64,000 bases of DNA from Betaproteobacteria bacterium HGW-Betaproteobacteria-7 (GTDB taxonomy: Bacteria > Pseudomonadota > Gammaproteobacteria > Burkholderiales > Rhodocyclaceae). The stretch is taken from assembly GCA_002840765.1 (NCBI GenBank), contig PHCE01000001.1, positions 1-64,000 of the forward strand, read 5' to 3'. How positions within the stretch are numbered: position 1 is the first letter of the stretch; every line of letters begins with the position of its first letter. Under the pieces are notes generated by a model. It saw only the letters and a program-made list of their open reading frames with translations. It was not told the DNA's origin and did no database searches. The translations under genes were made by a program, and so were the position numbers. This document shows positions 28,033 to 37,492 of the stretch, one piece after another.

Positions 28033-29802
28033 ATGATGCCCAAGCGCCAGCTCGCCCTCCTTACTGCCATCTCGCTGATTCTGGGCGGTTGCGCCACGCC
28101 GCCGCCTGTCGCCGAGGGCAGCACACAAGGCAACTATCGGCACACGGAACACTACCTGAACTGGCTGATCGACAAGGAAATGTCAGAAAACGACATTACC
28201 GGCATCAGCATCGCCCTGGTCGATGATCAGCGGATCGTCTGGCAGCAGGGATTTGGCCATGCCGATCTGGAAATGGGCATTCCAGCGACACCGGAAACCG
28301 TCTATCGGGCCGGCTCAATCGCCAAGGTATTCACCGCTGCGGCGGCCATGCAATTGGCGGAGCAAGGACGACTCGCCATCGATCGCCCCCTGGTCGAGGC
28401 CCTCCCCGAGTTCTCGATCAAGACGCGCTTCACCAATGCCGGCCCGGTCACGCCGCGCAATGTCATGACCCACCATTCCGGACTGCCTTCCAACTTCCTG
28501 AAAGGCATGTACGTGCGCGACCCGGACAGCTACGAAACAGTCATCGAAGGCCTGCACGAGCAATACCTGACCTTTCCGCCGGACTACGTGTTTTCCTATT
28601 CCAATGTCGGCATGGCGCTGCTTGGCGCCACCGTGCAGCGGATCAGCGGCGAACCCTTCGACCGTTATATGGAGCGTAATTTCTTCCAGCCGCTGGGTAT
28701 GACCAGCAGCAGCTTCGTTTCCCGCGCCATCACCAAGGCCTACGACAGCCACCAGGAAATCGAGGTTTTCTCGCTGCGCGACATGCCGGCGGCCAATCTG
28801 CTGAGCAATGTCATTGACCTCAGCCAGTTCCTCAAGATGCAGTTTGCCGACGGCCGCAGAGGCGAACGCCAGGTGCTTTCACCGGCCAGCCTGCGCGAGA
28901 TGGTGCGTGTGCAGAACGCCCGCTTTCCCCTGACCTTCCAGCAATATGTCGGCCTCGGCTGGATGCTCAGCGGTATCGAAGTACCCGGCGGAGGCCCGGT
29001 GGCCAGCCATGGTGGATCACTGCCCGACTCGCACAGCATGATGGCCATACTGCCCGAGCACAAGCTGGGCGTGGTCGTGCTTTCCAACTCGGCAACCGCT
29101 CACGCCTCGGTGACCCGCATCGCCGGCGAAGCCCTGCGCCAGATGCTGGAAGCCAAAACCGGGATCCGCCAGGAACCGGAAAAAGTCGTGCGCGCCCCCG
29201 AACGCGAGCCGACCCCCGAGGAACTGCGCCTGTTCGACGGCCACTTTGACACCCTGGTCGGCTTGGCCAAGGTATCGACCAGCGAAGGCAGCATTGATGC
29301 CGAAGCCGTCGGCCATCAATTCCGCCTGGTGCCGCACGAAGATGGCCTGTTCAGCCTCAAGTACAAGCTGTTCGGTCTGCTGCCGGTACGTGTCGGCGCC
29401 TTCGACGACATCCGCCTGTCGGTCGCCCGAGTTGATGGCCGGCAGATCATTGTCGGCCGCATCGGCAACGAGTCGCTGATGTTCGGCGAGAAGCTCAAGC
29501 CGACCACCATCCCGGAGAGCTTCCTGCAAAGCATCGGCCACTACGAAATCATCGACAAAATTGACGGCCCCGCGCCGAACCACATCGTGCTCAAGGAAGA
29601 CGACGGCCTGCTGGTTGGCGAAGTACGCTTCCCGGAAAAACCTGAACTGCTGTTGCGTATCGGCTTTCATCCGGTTTCCGACAGCGAAGCCGTGACCGCC
29701 GGACTCGGCAGCGGCCGCGGCGATACGCTGCGCCTGTTCAGCCAAGACAACGAAGAACGCCTGGGCTTTTCCGGCTACCAGCTGCGCAAGAAAACGAACT
29801 GA
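28033..29802 (+). CDS. Beta-lactamase-fold serine hydrolase lipoprotein
   Basis: This is a 589-residue protein. The N-terminus MMPKRQLALLTAISLILGGC is a lipoprotein signal with lipobox LGGC. The catalytic domain has class C beta-lactamase/penicillin-binding-protein motifs: S-x-x-K in GSIAK, Y-S-N in FSYSNVG and H-G-G in ASHGGS. A C-terminal domain of about 200 residues (from EPTPEELRLF) follows, as in esterase- or peptidase-type family members. The substrate is unknown; peptidoglycan or an ester are options. The start is ATG 28033 or 28036; a TATAAT at 27991-27996 may be its -10 box. An acyl carrier protein gene starts 3 bp downstream. Confidence 0.87.
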   Translation: MMPKRQLALLTAISLILGGCATPPPVAEGSTQGNYRHTEHYLNWLIDKEMSENDITGISIALVDDQRIVWQQGFGHADLEMGIPATPETVYRAGSIAKVFTAAAAMQLAEQGRLAIDRPLVEALPEFSIKTRFTNAGPVTPRNVMTHHSGLPSNFLKGMYVRDPDSYETVIEGLHEQYLTFPPDYVFSYSNVGMALLGATVQRISGEPFDRYMERNFFQPLGMTSSSFVSRAITKAYDSHQEIEVFSLRDMPAANLLSNVIDLSQFLKMQFADGRRGERQVLSPASLREMVRVQNARFPLTFQQYVGLGWMLSGIEVPGGGPVASHGGSLPDSHSMMAILPEHKLGVVVLSNSATAHASVTRIAGEALRQMLEAKTGIRQEPEKVVRAPEREPTPEELRLFDGHFDTLVGLAKVSTSEGSIDAEAVGHQFRLVPHEDGLFSLKYKLFGLLPVRVGAFDDIRLSVARVDGRQIIVGRIGNESLMFGEKLKPTTIPESFLQSIGHYEIIDKIDGPAPNHIVLKEDDGLLVGEVRFPEKPELLLRIGFHPVSDSEAVTAGLGSGRGDTLRLFSQDNEERLGFSGYQLRKKTN

Positions 29803-29805
29803 GCC

Positions 29806-30075
29806 ATGACCTCACTGCATCAGGAATTGAAGGCCTTCATCGTCACCACGATGAATCTGGAGGACATTGACCCGGCCGACATTGGCAGCGATCAGCCACT
29901 GTTTGCCGAGGACGGCCTGGGTCTTGACTCGATCGATGCGCTGGAGCTGGTTCTGGCGCTGAAGAAAGCCTACGGTGTCATCATCGAGGCAAATGACGAA
30001 CAAAGCCGCCGACACCTGCGCTCAGTCAATGCGCTGGCGTCGCTGATCGAGGCTCACCGCCAGCACTCAGCCTGA
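29806..30075 (+). CDS. Stand-alone acyl carrier protein
   Basis: This 89-residue protein has the phosphopantetheine attachment motif DSIDALELVLALKKAYG, with the serine after GLGLD, and the helical ACP pattern (LKAFIVTTMNLEDIDPADIG at the start). It is not the housekeeping AcpP, which would sit in the fab cluster. It starts 3 bp after the serine hydrolase gene and both end at a terminator, so they form a two-gene unit. A role in transferring or removing an acyl group at the envelope is conceivable but unproven. Confidence 0.88.
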   Translation: MTSLHQELKAFIVTTMNLEDIDPADIGSDQPLFAEDGLGLDSIDALELVLALKKAYGVIIEANDEQSRRHLRSVNALASLIEAHRQHSA

Positions 30076-30087
30076 GAAGCAAACGGG

Positions 30088-30126
30088 AATCGCCCGACAC
30101 ACATGCCGTGTACCGGGCGATTTTTT
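30088..30126 (+). terminator. Rho-independent terminator after the ACP gene
   Basis: AATCGCCCG (30088-30096) pairs with CGGGCGATT (30114-30122) and is followed by a run of T to 30126. It lies 13 bp after the ACP stop codon. Confidence 0.88.
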
Positions 30127-30227
30127 CCGTCGACCTGGGAGGGTGTCGAGCGAAACCTTCTGGGGGCACTCACCCCCTGCTCCGGGAAACCTGCTTCCCG
30201 GCAGCAATTGTGTCCTGGAGCCTGAGC

Positions 30228-30386
30228 TCAGTTGAGTTTCGGAGGACTGGATGGCTGGCGCTTCATTTCCTCATTCATGTGCCGAACGGCGTAGCGCCCG
30301 ATGTAAATCGCCATCACAATAATGAAGAGAATGGTGGCCAGGCTGAGCAGGCCAATATCGGAAGTGAACAATAGATCCCATGCCAT
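30228..30386 (-). CDS. DUF3149 small membrane protein
   Basis: This 52-residue protein starts at ATG 30386 with GGAGAA upstream. It has one transmembrane helix (LLSLATILFIIVMAIYIGRYAV) after MAWDLLFTSDIG, and a short basic tail (HMNEEMKRQPSSPPKLN). This matches the small DUF3149 family of betaproteobacteria; function unknown. A longer frame from 30491 adds no conserved sequence. The 298 bp between this gene's start and the next gene hold only a short hairpin (AAATGGCG/CGCCATTT, 30621-30640) and no gene that I can see. Confidence 0.8.
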   Translation of the reverse strand: MAWDLLFTSDIGLLSLATILFIIVMAIYIGRYAVRHMNEEMKRQPSSPPKLN

Positions 30387-30684
30387 GACTATTCTCCGTT
30401 TGCTGTCGAAATTGCGGATTGATTTGACTACCGGAATGTCAGGGCAATATCCATGCCATTCAATCCATCGGCATAACAGGCGGTCTTTCAATTCCCTTAA
30501 CAGTCTTCGGCGTCACAACGCCACGCGCGCAAGACACCATCCCAAGAGGATATGCGAGGTTTATCAACTGTCGATGGCAGGGCCAGCCATGCCGCTACCC
30601 CGGCATGCCACCCATGCCATAAATGGCGAGAACGCCATTTGCTGATGCCAATCGCGTCATTTTCAGCGCCGTGCCAATCGCCTT

Positions 30685-32130
30685 CTATTTATCCAAGGCC
30701 AGTCGCAAACGTTGTACCAATTGCGGAATACGCTCCGCCTCGGCCATCCCGTAGCCCAGTACCAAGCCGTTGCCGCCCCCTGCTGACGAGAAATAGGCGC
30801 TCAACGGCCGCACAGCTACCCCCTGACTTGCTGCCGCGGCCGACAGGACGACATCAGGCGGAGCCTCCGGCAACAATACCGTCAGATGCAGGCCGGCCTG
30901 CCCCCCCAGGATGACATACGGTTCCGCCAGCCCCTCCTGCAACGCCCGGCGTAACACCTGCTGGCGTTGGCGATAACGTGGTGCCATGCTGCGGGTATGG
31001 CGCGTCAGCCTGCCGCTTTCGATGAAACGCGCCAGGGCTCGCTGCTCCACCGCTTGACCGCCGCGATACAGCGCCGCGATGGCAGCGCCGAACGATGTGA
31101 CCGCCCAGCGCGGAACGACCATGTAGGCGATGCGTAACCCAGGGTAAAGCAGCTTGCTGAAGGTGCCGACATAAATCACCGGCGCCTCCGGAGACAAGCC
31201 CTGGATGGCCGGCAAAGGCCGGCCACCCGGCTGGGCGTGATTGAATTCGCTGTCGTAGTCATCCTCGATCAACCAGTTCTCGCCAGCTTTCAGGTGATTG
31301 AGGAACGCCAGACGCCGCTCCAGACTGAGCACGCTACCCAGTGGATACTGATGCGACGGCGTCAGGTAGAGCAGGCGCGGCGGCTTGTCGCGCCAGAGAA
31401 AGTCCGCTGGCGCCATGCCGTCACGGTCGACCGGCACATCAACGACTTCCAGCCCGGCAGCGAGCATGGTGTTGCGTGCTGCCTGATAGCACGGATTCTC
31501 CAGCCAGACCCGATCTCCCGGATCGGCCAGCAGGCGGGCGCAGGCATCAAGCGCCACCTGCCCGCCAGCGACAATGAATATCTGTTCGGGGGCACAGACT
31601 ACGCCCCGGCGCAGGCGCAGGAAGGTTGCCAGCGAGCGGCGTAGCGCCGGCTCCCCACCCGGTTCCGCATAGGCCAGCTGACGGGCGCTGACCTCGCGCC
31701 AGGCCTGTTGCAGGAAGCGCGACCAGACGGGCCAGGGAAAGACATTCAGATCGGCGACGCCGGGAGCGAACGGCAGCAACTCCTCTGGCAATCTTCTGTC
31801 CGCCAGAGCGGCCGCTCGTCGTGACAGGATTTCGTCGGGCACGGCCGTCGCTGGCGCGACAGCGGTGGGCGAAGGCAGGCTGGCGACGCGTGTTCCGCCG
31901 CGATCAGCCACCAGAAAACCTTCGCTCAATAGTTGCTGGTAGGCGAACAGCACACCATTGCGCGCCATCCGGTAATCCTGCGCCAGTTGTCGCGATCCGG
32001 GCAGGCGCACCCCGGCACTCAGGCGCCCGTCCAGAATGGCGCTGCGCAGCAGGCGATACAGGCGCTGCTGGCGGGCTTCGCCGGGCGGCAGGGGATGCTG
32101 CAGGGCAGAGAGTATGAGATCAAGCGCCAT
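30685..32130 (-). CDS. MocR/PdxR-type regulator (GntR HTH plus aminotransferase fold)
   Basis: This is a 481-residue fusion. A GntR-type winged helix sits at the N-terminus (LYRLLRSAILDGRLSAGVRLPGSRQLAQDYRMARNGVLFAYQQLLSEGFL), followed by a type I aminotransferase fold domain with the PLP-Lys region YVGTFSKLLYPGLRIAYMV. MocR proteins sense PLP or amino acids and act as transcription regulators. It is divergent from a pyridoxamine-phosphate-oxidase-fold gene, with three direct repeats between them, which points to a role in vitamin B6 or a related pathway. The exact effector is not known. Confidence 0.9.
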   Translation of the reverse strand: MALDLILSALQHPLPPGEARQQRLYRLLRSAILDGRLSAGVRLPGSRQLAQDYRMARNGVLFAYQQLLSEGFLVADRGGTRVASLPSPTAVAPATAVPDEILSRRAAALADRRLPEELLPFAPGVADLNVFPWPVWSRFLQQAWREVSARQLAYAEPGGEPALRRSLATFLRLRRGVVCAPEQIFIVAGGQVALDACARLLADPGDRVWLENPCYQAARNTMLAAGLEVVDVPVDRDGMAPADFLWRDKPPRLLYLTPSHQYPLGSVLSLERRLAFLNHLKAGENWLIEDDYDSEFNHAQPGGRPLPAIQGLSPEAPVIYVGTFSKLLYPGLRIAYMVVPRWAVTSFGAAIAALYRGGQAVEQRALARFIESGRLTRHTRSMAPRYRQRQQVLRRALQEGLAEPYVILGGQAGLHLTVLLPEAPPDVVLSAAAASQGVAVRPLSAYFSSAGGGNGLVLGYGMAEAERIPQLVQRLRLALDK

Positions 32131-32131
32131 C

Positions 32132-32176
32132 TGGTTCCATAAATTGGCAGTAAAGTGGCTCCACTCATGGTGCCAC
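32132..32176. promoter_or_regulatory. Three direct repeats between the MocR gene and its neighbour
   Basis: TGGTTCCAT (32132-32140), TGGCTCCAC (32156-32164) and TGGTGCCAC (32168-32176) follow TGG-Y-x-CCA-Y in the same orientation, with starts 24 and 12 bp apart. MocR regulators usually bind direct repeats in such divergent promoter regions, so these are the likely operators. Confidence 0.55.
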
Positions 32177-32213
32177 AGTGAGCTTATGCTGGCCTGACTT
32201 TCCAGGAGAAATC

Positions 32214-32876
32214 ATGAAACAGCCACCACCCAGCGCGCGCACGACGCTCCAGCGCAAGCCGCAGCGCGGTCATCACGATGCCGCAACCATCGCCGCCATC
32301 ATCGATGCGGCACTGATCTGCCAGATCGCATTCCATGACGGCGACAGCGTGCATTGCCTGCCGACGGCCTGCTGGCGCATCGGCGACGACCTGTATATCC
32401 ATGGCGCGAACAATTCGCGGCTGACCCGGACACTCCTAACCAGCGAATGCGCCGTCTGCATCGCCCACGTCGACGGCTTGGTGCTCGCCCGCTCCGCTTT
32501 TCACCATTCGATGAATTTCCGTTCGGTGGTCATCTACGGCCTCTTTACTGCGGTCGATGACCTGGACGAAAAACAGGCCGCCCTTGCCGCCTTCGTTGAG
32601 CACATCAGCCCTGGACGTTCGGCGCTGGTACGCCCACCGAACGCCGGCGAACTGACCGGCACCCGCGTGCTGCGCCTGAGTCTCGCCGAAGCGGCGGCCA
32701 AAATCCGCAACTGGGGCGTCGAGGATGATGCCGATGATCTCCGTCAGCCGGTTTGGGCTGGCGTTGTACCGCTCCGCACGGTTGCCGGTAGCGCGCAGCC
32801 GGCCGAACATTGCTCCGCGCGTCCCGAACCCACGATCCCGAGTTTTATCCTGAGCACAGGAGCGAATCCGTCATGA
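32214..32876 (+). CDS. Pyridoxamine 5'-phosphate oxidase-fold flavoprotein
   Basis: This 220-residue protein starts at ATG 32214, after AGGAGAA. The FMN-binding split-barrel pattern is visible in AALICQIAFHDGDSVHCLPTACWRIGDDLYIHGANNSRLTRTLL ... VCIAHVDGLVLARSAFHHSMNFRSVVIYG, typical of the PNPOx-like putative oxidoreductase group (Pfam PNPOx-like 2) rather than true PdxH. It is the divergent partner of the MocR regulator and is probably its target. The C-terminal tail is variable. Confidence 0.83.
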   Translation: MKQPPPSARTTLQRKPQRGHHDAATIAAIIDAALICQIAFHDGDSVHCLPTACWRIGDDLYIHGANNSRLTRTLLTSECAVCIAHVDGLVLARSAFHHSMNFRSVVIYGLFTAVDDLDEKQAALAAFVEHISPGRSALVRPPNAGELTGTRVLRLSLAEAAAKIRNWGVEDDADDLRQPVWAGVVPLRTVAGSAQPAEHCSARPEPTIPSFILSTGANPS

Positions 32877-33008
32877 GGCTTTCCCCTGCCACCAGCGTCC
32901 GGGGCACTTGACACGATAGCGCAAGCTGCGGCCAAATCCCCGCTCACTACACGTGAGCGGCTCGGCGCCTCGATGCCCTTACCCTTGGCCCGAGAGGAGC
33001 GTTTGCTG

Positions 33009-36000
33009 ATGAACCAGAAAGCCATGCTCCCCGCTGGCAGAGGGTCGAAGCCTGGCCCCGACGCTGAGCTTGCCGGCCCCCCCTCAGACCTGGCCAAGCG
33101 GATCGGCGACCTGATGGGCGACGCCATCGTCGTCCTCGACTCACAGGAATGCATCATCCAAACCAATGCCGCCTTTGGCCGGCTGTTCGGTTATGCCGCT
33201 GACGAGGTGCATGGACGGCGCATTGATTTTCTCTACGGAGAAGACGGGCATGCCCGTTACCACGAAGCGCCGCCCGCGACCGACGCCGACCAGCCAGCCG
33301 GTACCGACGTCTGCTGCCGGCACCGCGACGGCACCACCTTCTTCGCTACCCGGGTAATCACCCCGCTCTCCAGTAGCGATGGCGTCCCGGCCGGAGTCAT
33401 CCTGGTTCATCGCACCCTCTCCACGAACCAGGCGGCGGAGGCAGCCCGGCAACGCAGCGAAACCGCCTTTCGCTCAATGTTCGAGCTGTCGCTAGTCGGC
33501 AGCGCCGAGGCTGACCCCGCCTCCGGCCGCTTATTGACAGTCAATGCCAAGATGGGCGAGATCACTGGCTATTCGACTGCCGAATTGCAGACGATGACCT
33601 TCCGCGAACTGACCCATCCGGATGACCGTGACAAGGACTGGGAGGGATTTCGCCGGACAATGACGGGCGGCAGCAGCGGCCTCTATGTCGTCGAAAAACG
33701 CTACGTACGCAAGGATGGGAGCATCGTCTGGGTGCGCGTGCAGTCCGCCGCGCTGCGCGACGCTCAGGGTATCGCCCTGAGGACGGTGGCCCTGATCCAA
33801 GACATCACCCTGCAGAAACAGGCCGAGGCGGCGCTGCGCCAGCAGCTCGAGATGCAGACGCTACTCAGCAAGATCATGGCCACCGTGCCCGGCGTCATCT
33901 ACTCCTACCAGTTGCGGCCCGACGGCAGTATCTGCATGCCCTTTGCCAGCGCTGCCTTGGTGCAGCTGTTCGGCATCGTACCGGACGCCGTGCGCGACGA
34001 CGCCTCTTCGCTCATGGAGCGCATCCACCCGGAGGACATCGCGGCTGTCCGCCAATCGATTGCTGTCTCCTACGAGGCAATGACCCCGTGGCGCGCCGAA
34101 TTTCGCGCCATCCATCCGGACAAGGGAGAACTGTGGATAGACGGACACTCGATGCCCCAGCGCGAAGCCGATGGCAGCGTGCTGTGGCATGGTTATCTCT
34201 CTGATGTCACCACCCGCAAGGTGATGGAACAGACGCTGCGGCAGCGCGAGGCCGATCTACGCCGGGCCCAGTCGGTGGCGCAGACCGGCAGCTGGCAACT
34301 GAACGTGCGCAAGAACGAACTGCACTGGTCGGACGAGAACCATCGTATCTTCGGCATTCCCCGCGGCATCCCGCTGACCTACGAAAGCTTCCTCGCCGTC
34401 ACCCATCCTGAGGACCGCGACTTCGTCGACCGCGCGTGGCAGGCCGCCCTGCTCGGCGCCCCCTACGACATTGAACACCGCATCGTCGTCGCCGGCGAGA
34501 CCCGCTGGGTACGCCAACGGGCCGAACTGGAATTCGATACCCAGGGCAATTTGCTGGGCGGCTTCGGCAGCACCCAGGACATCACCGAGCTGAAATGTGC
34601 AGCGGCGGCGTTGGCTGCCGGCGAAGCGCGTTTCCGGCTAGCCATGGAGGCGGTCGCCGGGGTCGTCTATGAATGGCACCGGGACAGCGGTGCCACCTAC
34701 TGGTCGAGCGGTCTTGCCCGCATCTTCGGCGTCAGCGGCCTGGATGCCGAAAACAGCCGTGCCTGGTGGCGCCACAACATCCACCCGGAAGACCTGCCGC
34801 GCATCCGTGCCGAGATACGGCTGGCGCTGAGAGCCGGCGATGAGCAGTTGCAGATGGAATACCGCATCCGCCACGGTGCAGGCTACTGGCTGCACGTCGC
34901 CGATTGCGCCCGTATCATTCGCGATGCCGGTGGCCGGCTTAATCGCGCCGTCGGCAGCCTGACCGACATCAGCGCCCGCAAGCAGGCGGAAGCAAAACTC
35001 CGGCGGATCAACGATTCACTCGAACTGGTCGTCGCCCGGCGAACTGCCGAGGCGGAGGCACGGGCGGTCGCCCTGCAGGAATCGGAGCGCTTCGCCCGCG
35101 CCACCATCGATGCCCTCGACTTCGCGCTGTGCGTCCTCGACGACAGTGGCCGCATCATCGCCGTCAATCGCGCCTGGCGCAAATTCGCCCGGGCCAATGG
35201 CAGCGACGAGACTCTGCTGTGCGAGGGCGCCGACTATCTCGCCGTGTGTAAGGCGGCCGCCGGTCCGGCCTGCCCCGTCGCCGGCCAGGTGGCTGATGCC
35301 GTGCGCGCCGCTATCGCCGGCGGCCGCCAAAGCTTCTCAGTCGAATACGAATGCCATGCTCCGGAAAAGCCGCGCTGGTTTGTTATGCACCTGTCGGCCT
35401 TTCCCAGCGACGGCCCTCTGCGCCTGGTGATCAAGCACGAAGAAATCACTGCTCGCAAACTAGCCGAAGAGGAGCTCCTGGCCAGCGCCCGGCGCATCAA
35501 GCGCCTGGCCGCGCATCTGGAAACCGTGCGCGAAGAACAGAGTGCGAGCATCGCCCGCGAGGTGCACGATGAACTTGGCGGTACGCTGACCATGGTCAAG
35601 CTCGGCCTGGCGATGATCGGCGACACCATGGAGCGCGCGGCGCCGCAGCACTCGGCGCTCAACCGCGTGCTCGATCAGGTCAGCGCCGCCCTAATGACGG
35701 TCAAGCGCATCTCGACCAACCTGCGCCCAGCGACGCTCGACGCCCTGGGCTTCATCGCCACGGTCAAATGGTATGCCGCACAGTTCTCACAGATGACCGG
35801 CATCGCCACCGAACTGCACCTGCCAGAGTATGTCGGCCTGTCGCGCAGCGTCGCCACCACCACCTTCCGCATCGTCCAGGAAGCCCTAACCAACATCGCC
35901 AAGCATGCCCAGGCCGGCCGCGTCGTCATCACCATCGATCGCGATGGGCAACAACTGCTCATCGCCATCCGCGACGATGGCATCGGCTTGAGCGACGCCA

Positions 36001-36161
36001 ACCAGGCCAAGCCGGATTCCTTCGGCCTGATCGGCATGCTCGAACGGGCCCAGAACCTGGGCGGCCAACTTACCATCGCCGGTGGCCCCGGCGCCGGCAC
36101 GCGCCTGGATCTGCGTATCCCACTCGGTGACAATGGCGTGGATGGAGAAAGCCAAGCATGA
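33009..36161 (+). CDS. Multi-PAS sensor histidine kinase (NarL-type partner)
   Basis: This is a 1,050-residue kinase with no obvious transmembrane segment. About six PAS/PAC blocks run in a row (first GDAIVVLDSQECIIQTNAAFGRLFGY; later FGIPRGIPLTYESFLAVTHPEDR and IHPEDLPRIRAEIRL). A HisKA_3-type dimerisation domain follows with the phosphoacceptor His near residue 853 in REVHDELGGTLTMVKLGL, then the ATPase with NIAKHAQA, DDGIGL and GLIGMLERAQNLGG. ATG 33009 is chosen for AGAGGAG upstream. Its stop overlaps the response regulator start (ATGA), so the two form a system; the signal is unknown. Confidence 0.92.
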   Translation: MNQKAMLPAGRGSKPGPDAELAGPPSDLAKRIGDLMGDAIVVLDSQECIIQTNAAFGRLFGYAADEVHGRRIDFLYGEDGHARYHEAPPATDADQPAGTDVCCRHRDGTTFFATRVITPLSSSDGVPAGVILVHRTLSTNQAAEAARQRSETAFRSMFELSLVGSAEADPASGRLLTVNAKMGEITGYSTAELQTMTFRELTHPDDRDKDWEGFRRTMTGGSSGLYVVEKRYVRKDGSIVWVRVQSAALRDAQGIALRTVALIQDITLQKQAEAALRQQLEMQTLLSKIMATVPGVIYSYQLRPDGSICMPFASAALVQLFGIVPDAVRDDASSLMERIHPEDIAAVRQSIAVSYEAMTPWRAEFRAIHPDKGELWIDGHSMPQREADGSVLWHGYLSDVTTRKVMEQTLRQREADLRRAQSVAQTGSWQLNVRKNELHWSDENHRIFGIPRGIPLTYESFLAVTHPEDRDFVDRAWQAALLGAPYDIEHRIVVAGETRWVRQRAELEFDTQGNLLGGFGSTQDITELKCAAAALAAGEARFRLAMEAVAGVVYEWHRDSGATYWSSGLARIFGVSGLDAENSRAWWRHNIHPEDLPRIRAEIRLALRAGDEQLQMEYRIRHGAGYWLHVADCARIIRDAGGRLNRAVGSLTDISARKQAEAKLRRINDSLELVVARRTAEAEARAVALQESERFARATIDALDFALCVLDDSGRIIAVNRAWRKFARANGSDETLLCEGADYLAVCKAAAGPACPVAGQVADAVRAAIAGGRQSFSVEYECHAPEKPRWFVMHLSAFPSDGPLRLVIKHEEITARKLAEEELLASARRIKRLAAHLETVREEQSASIAREVHDELGGTLTMVKLGLAMIGDTMERAAPQHSALNRVLDQVSAALMTVKRISTNLRPATLDALGFIATVKWYAAQFSQMTGIATELHLPEYVGLSRSVATTTFRIVQEALTNIAKHAQAGRVVITIDRDGQQLLIAIRDDGIGLSDANQAKPDSFGLIGMLERAQNLGGQLTIAGGPGAGTRLDLRIPLGDNGVDGESQA

Positions 36162-36787
36162 AGCGGATATTGATAGTCGATGACCACGCGGTGGTGCGTT
36201 TCGGCCTGCGCCAGTTCCTGGCCAACACCGAGGATCTGGAGATCGCCGGCGAGGCCGCGTCCGGCATGGAGGCACTGGCCCAGGTCAATCAGGGGCACTG
36301 GGACCTCGTGCTGCTCGATATGTCGTTGCCCGACCTCAACGGCATGGAAGTGCTCAAGCGCATCAAGCGCAGTCGCCCTGAATTGCCGGTGCTGATATTC
36401 AGCATGTTCGCCGAAGCCGAATTCGCCCTGCCCGCCATCGACGCCGGAGCCGCTGGCTACCTCAACAAGGACAGCCCGCCGCAGCAGATGCTGACGGCCA
36501 TTCGCACTGTCGTCTCCGGCGCCCGCTACGTCAGCCCGACGCTGACCGAGCAGCTGCTGTCGGGCGTCACCCGAAGCAGCCAGCGGCCGCCGCACGAGTC
36601 GCTGTCGAAGCGGGAAATGGAAGTCCTACTGCTGCTCAGCAAGGGCATCGCGCTGACGCGGATTGGCGAAAGCCTGCAGCTCAGCGTCAAGACCGTCAGT
36701 ACCTACCGGGCGCGCATCCTCGAAAAATTCGGCATGGAGTCCAATGCTGAACTGACGCGCTACGTGCTCGAACACAAGCTCGGCTGA
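36158..36787 (+). CDS. NarL/FixJ-family response regulator
   Basis: This is a 209-residue regulator. The receiver domain has acidic residues DD at 8-9, the phosphoacceptor Asp54 in LVLLDMSLPD and Lys near FLNKDSPP (here YLNKDSPP). The C-terminal LuxR-type helix-turn-helix is LSKREMEVLLLLSKGIALTRIGESLQLSVKTVSTYRARILEKF. It is the cognate partner of the upstream kinase, with a 4-bp overlap. The target genes are unknown; the phasin and diguanylate cyclase downstream are candidates by proximity only. Confidence 0.94.
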   Translation: MKRILIVDDHAVVRFGLRQFLANTEDLEIAGEAASGMEALAQVNQGHWDLVLLDMSLPDLNGMEVLKRIKRSRPELPVLIFSMFAEAEFALPAIDAGAAGYLNKDSPPQQMLTAIRTVVSGARYVSPTLTEQLLSGVTRSSQRPPHESLSKREMEVLLLLSKGIALTRIGESLQLSVKTVSTYRARILEKFGMESNAELTRYVLEHKLG

Positions 36788-36820
36788 CACTACCGGAGCA
36801 AGGAAAACAGGCAGGTGACA

Positions 36821-36856
36821 CCGGGGCGACGTAGGCTTATTCCTACATCGCCCCGG
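36821..36856. other. Strong hairpin after the response regulator
   Basis: CCGGGGCGACGTAGG (36821-36835) and CCTACATCGCCCCGG (36842-36856) form a 15-bp stem with one G-T wobble and a CTTATT loop. A T-run is missing (CCATTTTCC follows), so it is an imperfect terminator at best, but it lies 34 bp past the stop and may end the two-component operon. Confidence 0.6.
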
Positions 36857-36987
36857 CCATTTTCCGACATAGGTAGGCGCATGTTCCGATATTTATTTTG
36901 CATGAGCGGTGAGAGACTGGAACCTCCGCCGGCCCCTGCATATTCTTCGGGACCGGCATTTTTTCCCGTTCCTGTGAAAGAACCAGC

Positions 36988-37413
36988 ATGAGCCCGCAAA
37001 TCGATCCGTTGTCCCGCCACCTCGATATTTCCCGCAATCTGCTGGAGCAAACCCTCTCCGGTATGGAGCAATTGCTAACCCTGGGCATCGACCACACTCA
37101 GGATTTCGTCAGCCGCAGCAGCCAGCAGTTGAAGGGCACGCTTTCCGATTCACTCGTCGTCACCGAGGCCGCGCAGTTGCCCGATGCCATGCAGCAGGGC
37201 ATCCACGTCGCCATTAATCTGGCGCGCGACACCACCCTGGCGGCGACCGACTACCAGATTGACGCCCTGCGCCTGCTGCACAACCAGGCATCGGAGGTCC
37301 AGAAGACGCTGGCCGCGGCGATCACCGAGCAGTTCGCCATCGTCGACCAGAACCTCGCCGGAACCCCGCGCACGGGAACGGCCACGGCCAACGCCCGCAA
37401 GGCCAGGGCCTGA
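36988..37413 (+). CDS. Phasin family protein
   Basis: This is a 141-residue, mostly helical protein (LEQTLSGMEQLLTLGIDHTQDFVSRSSQQLKGTLSDS ... LARDTTLAATDYQIDALRLLHNQASEVQKTLAAAI) ending in an Ala/Lys-rich tail (TATANARKARA). This is the pattern of polyhydroxyalkanoate granule-associated phasins common in the Rhodocyclales. It would coat PHA granules; no other PHA gene is in the window. The start ATG follows TGTGAAAGAACCAGC, a moderate ribosome site. Confidence 0.82.
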   Translation: MSPQIDPLSRHLDISRNLLEQTLSGMEQLLTLGIDHTQDFVSRSSQQLKGTLSDSLVVTEAAQLPDAMQQGIHVAINLARDTTLAATDYQIDALRLLHNQASEVQKTLAAAITEQFAIVDQNLAGTPRTGTATANARKARA

Positions 37414-37492
37414 GAAACCGGCCACCCCGATCCCGACAGAGAACATAAAACAAATACGAGACAAGCCTAGCGGCCCACCAAAGGAGGATTTC

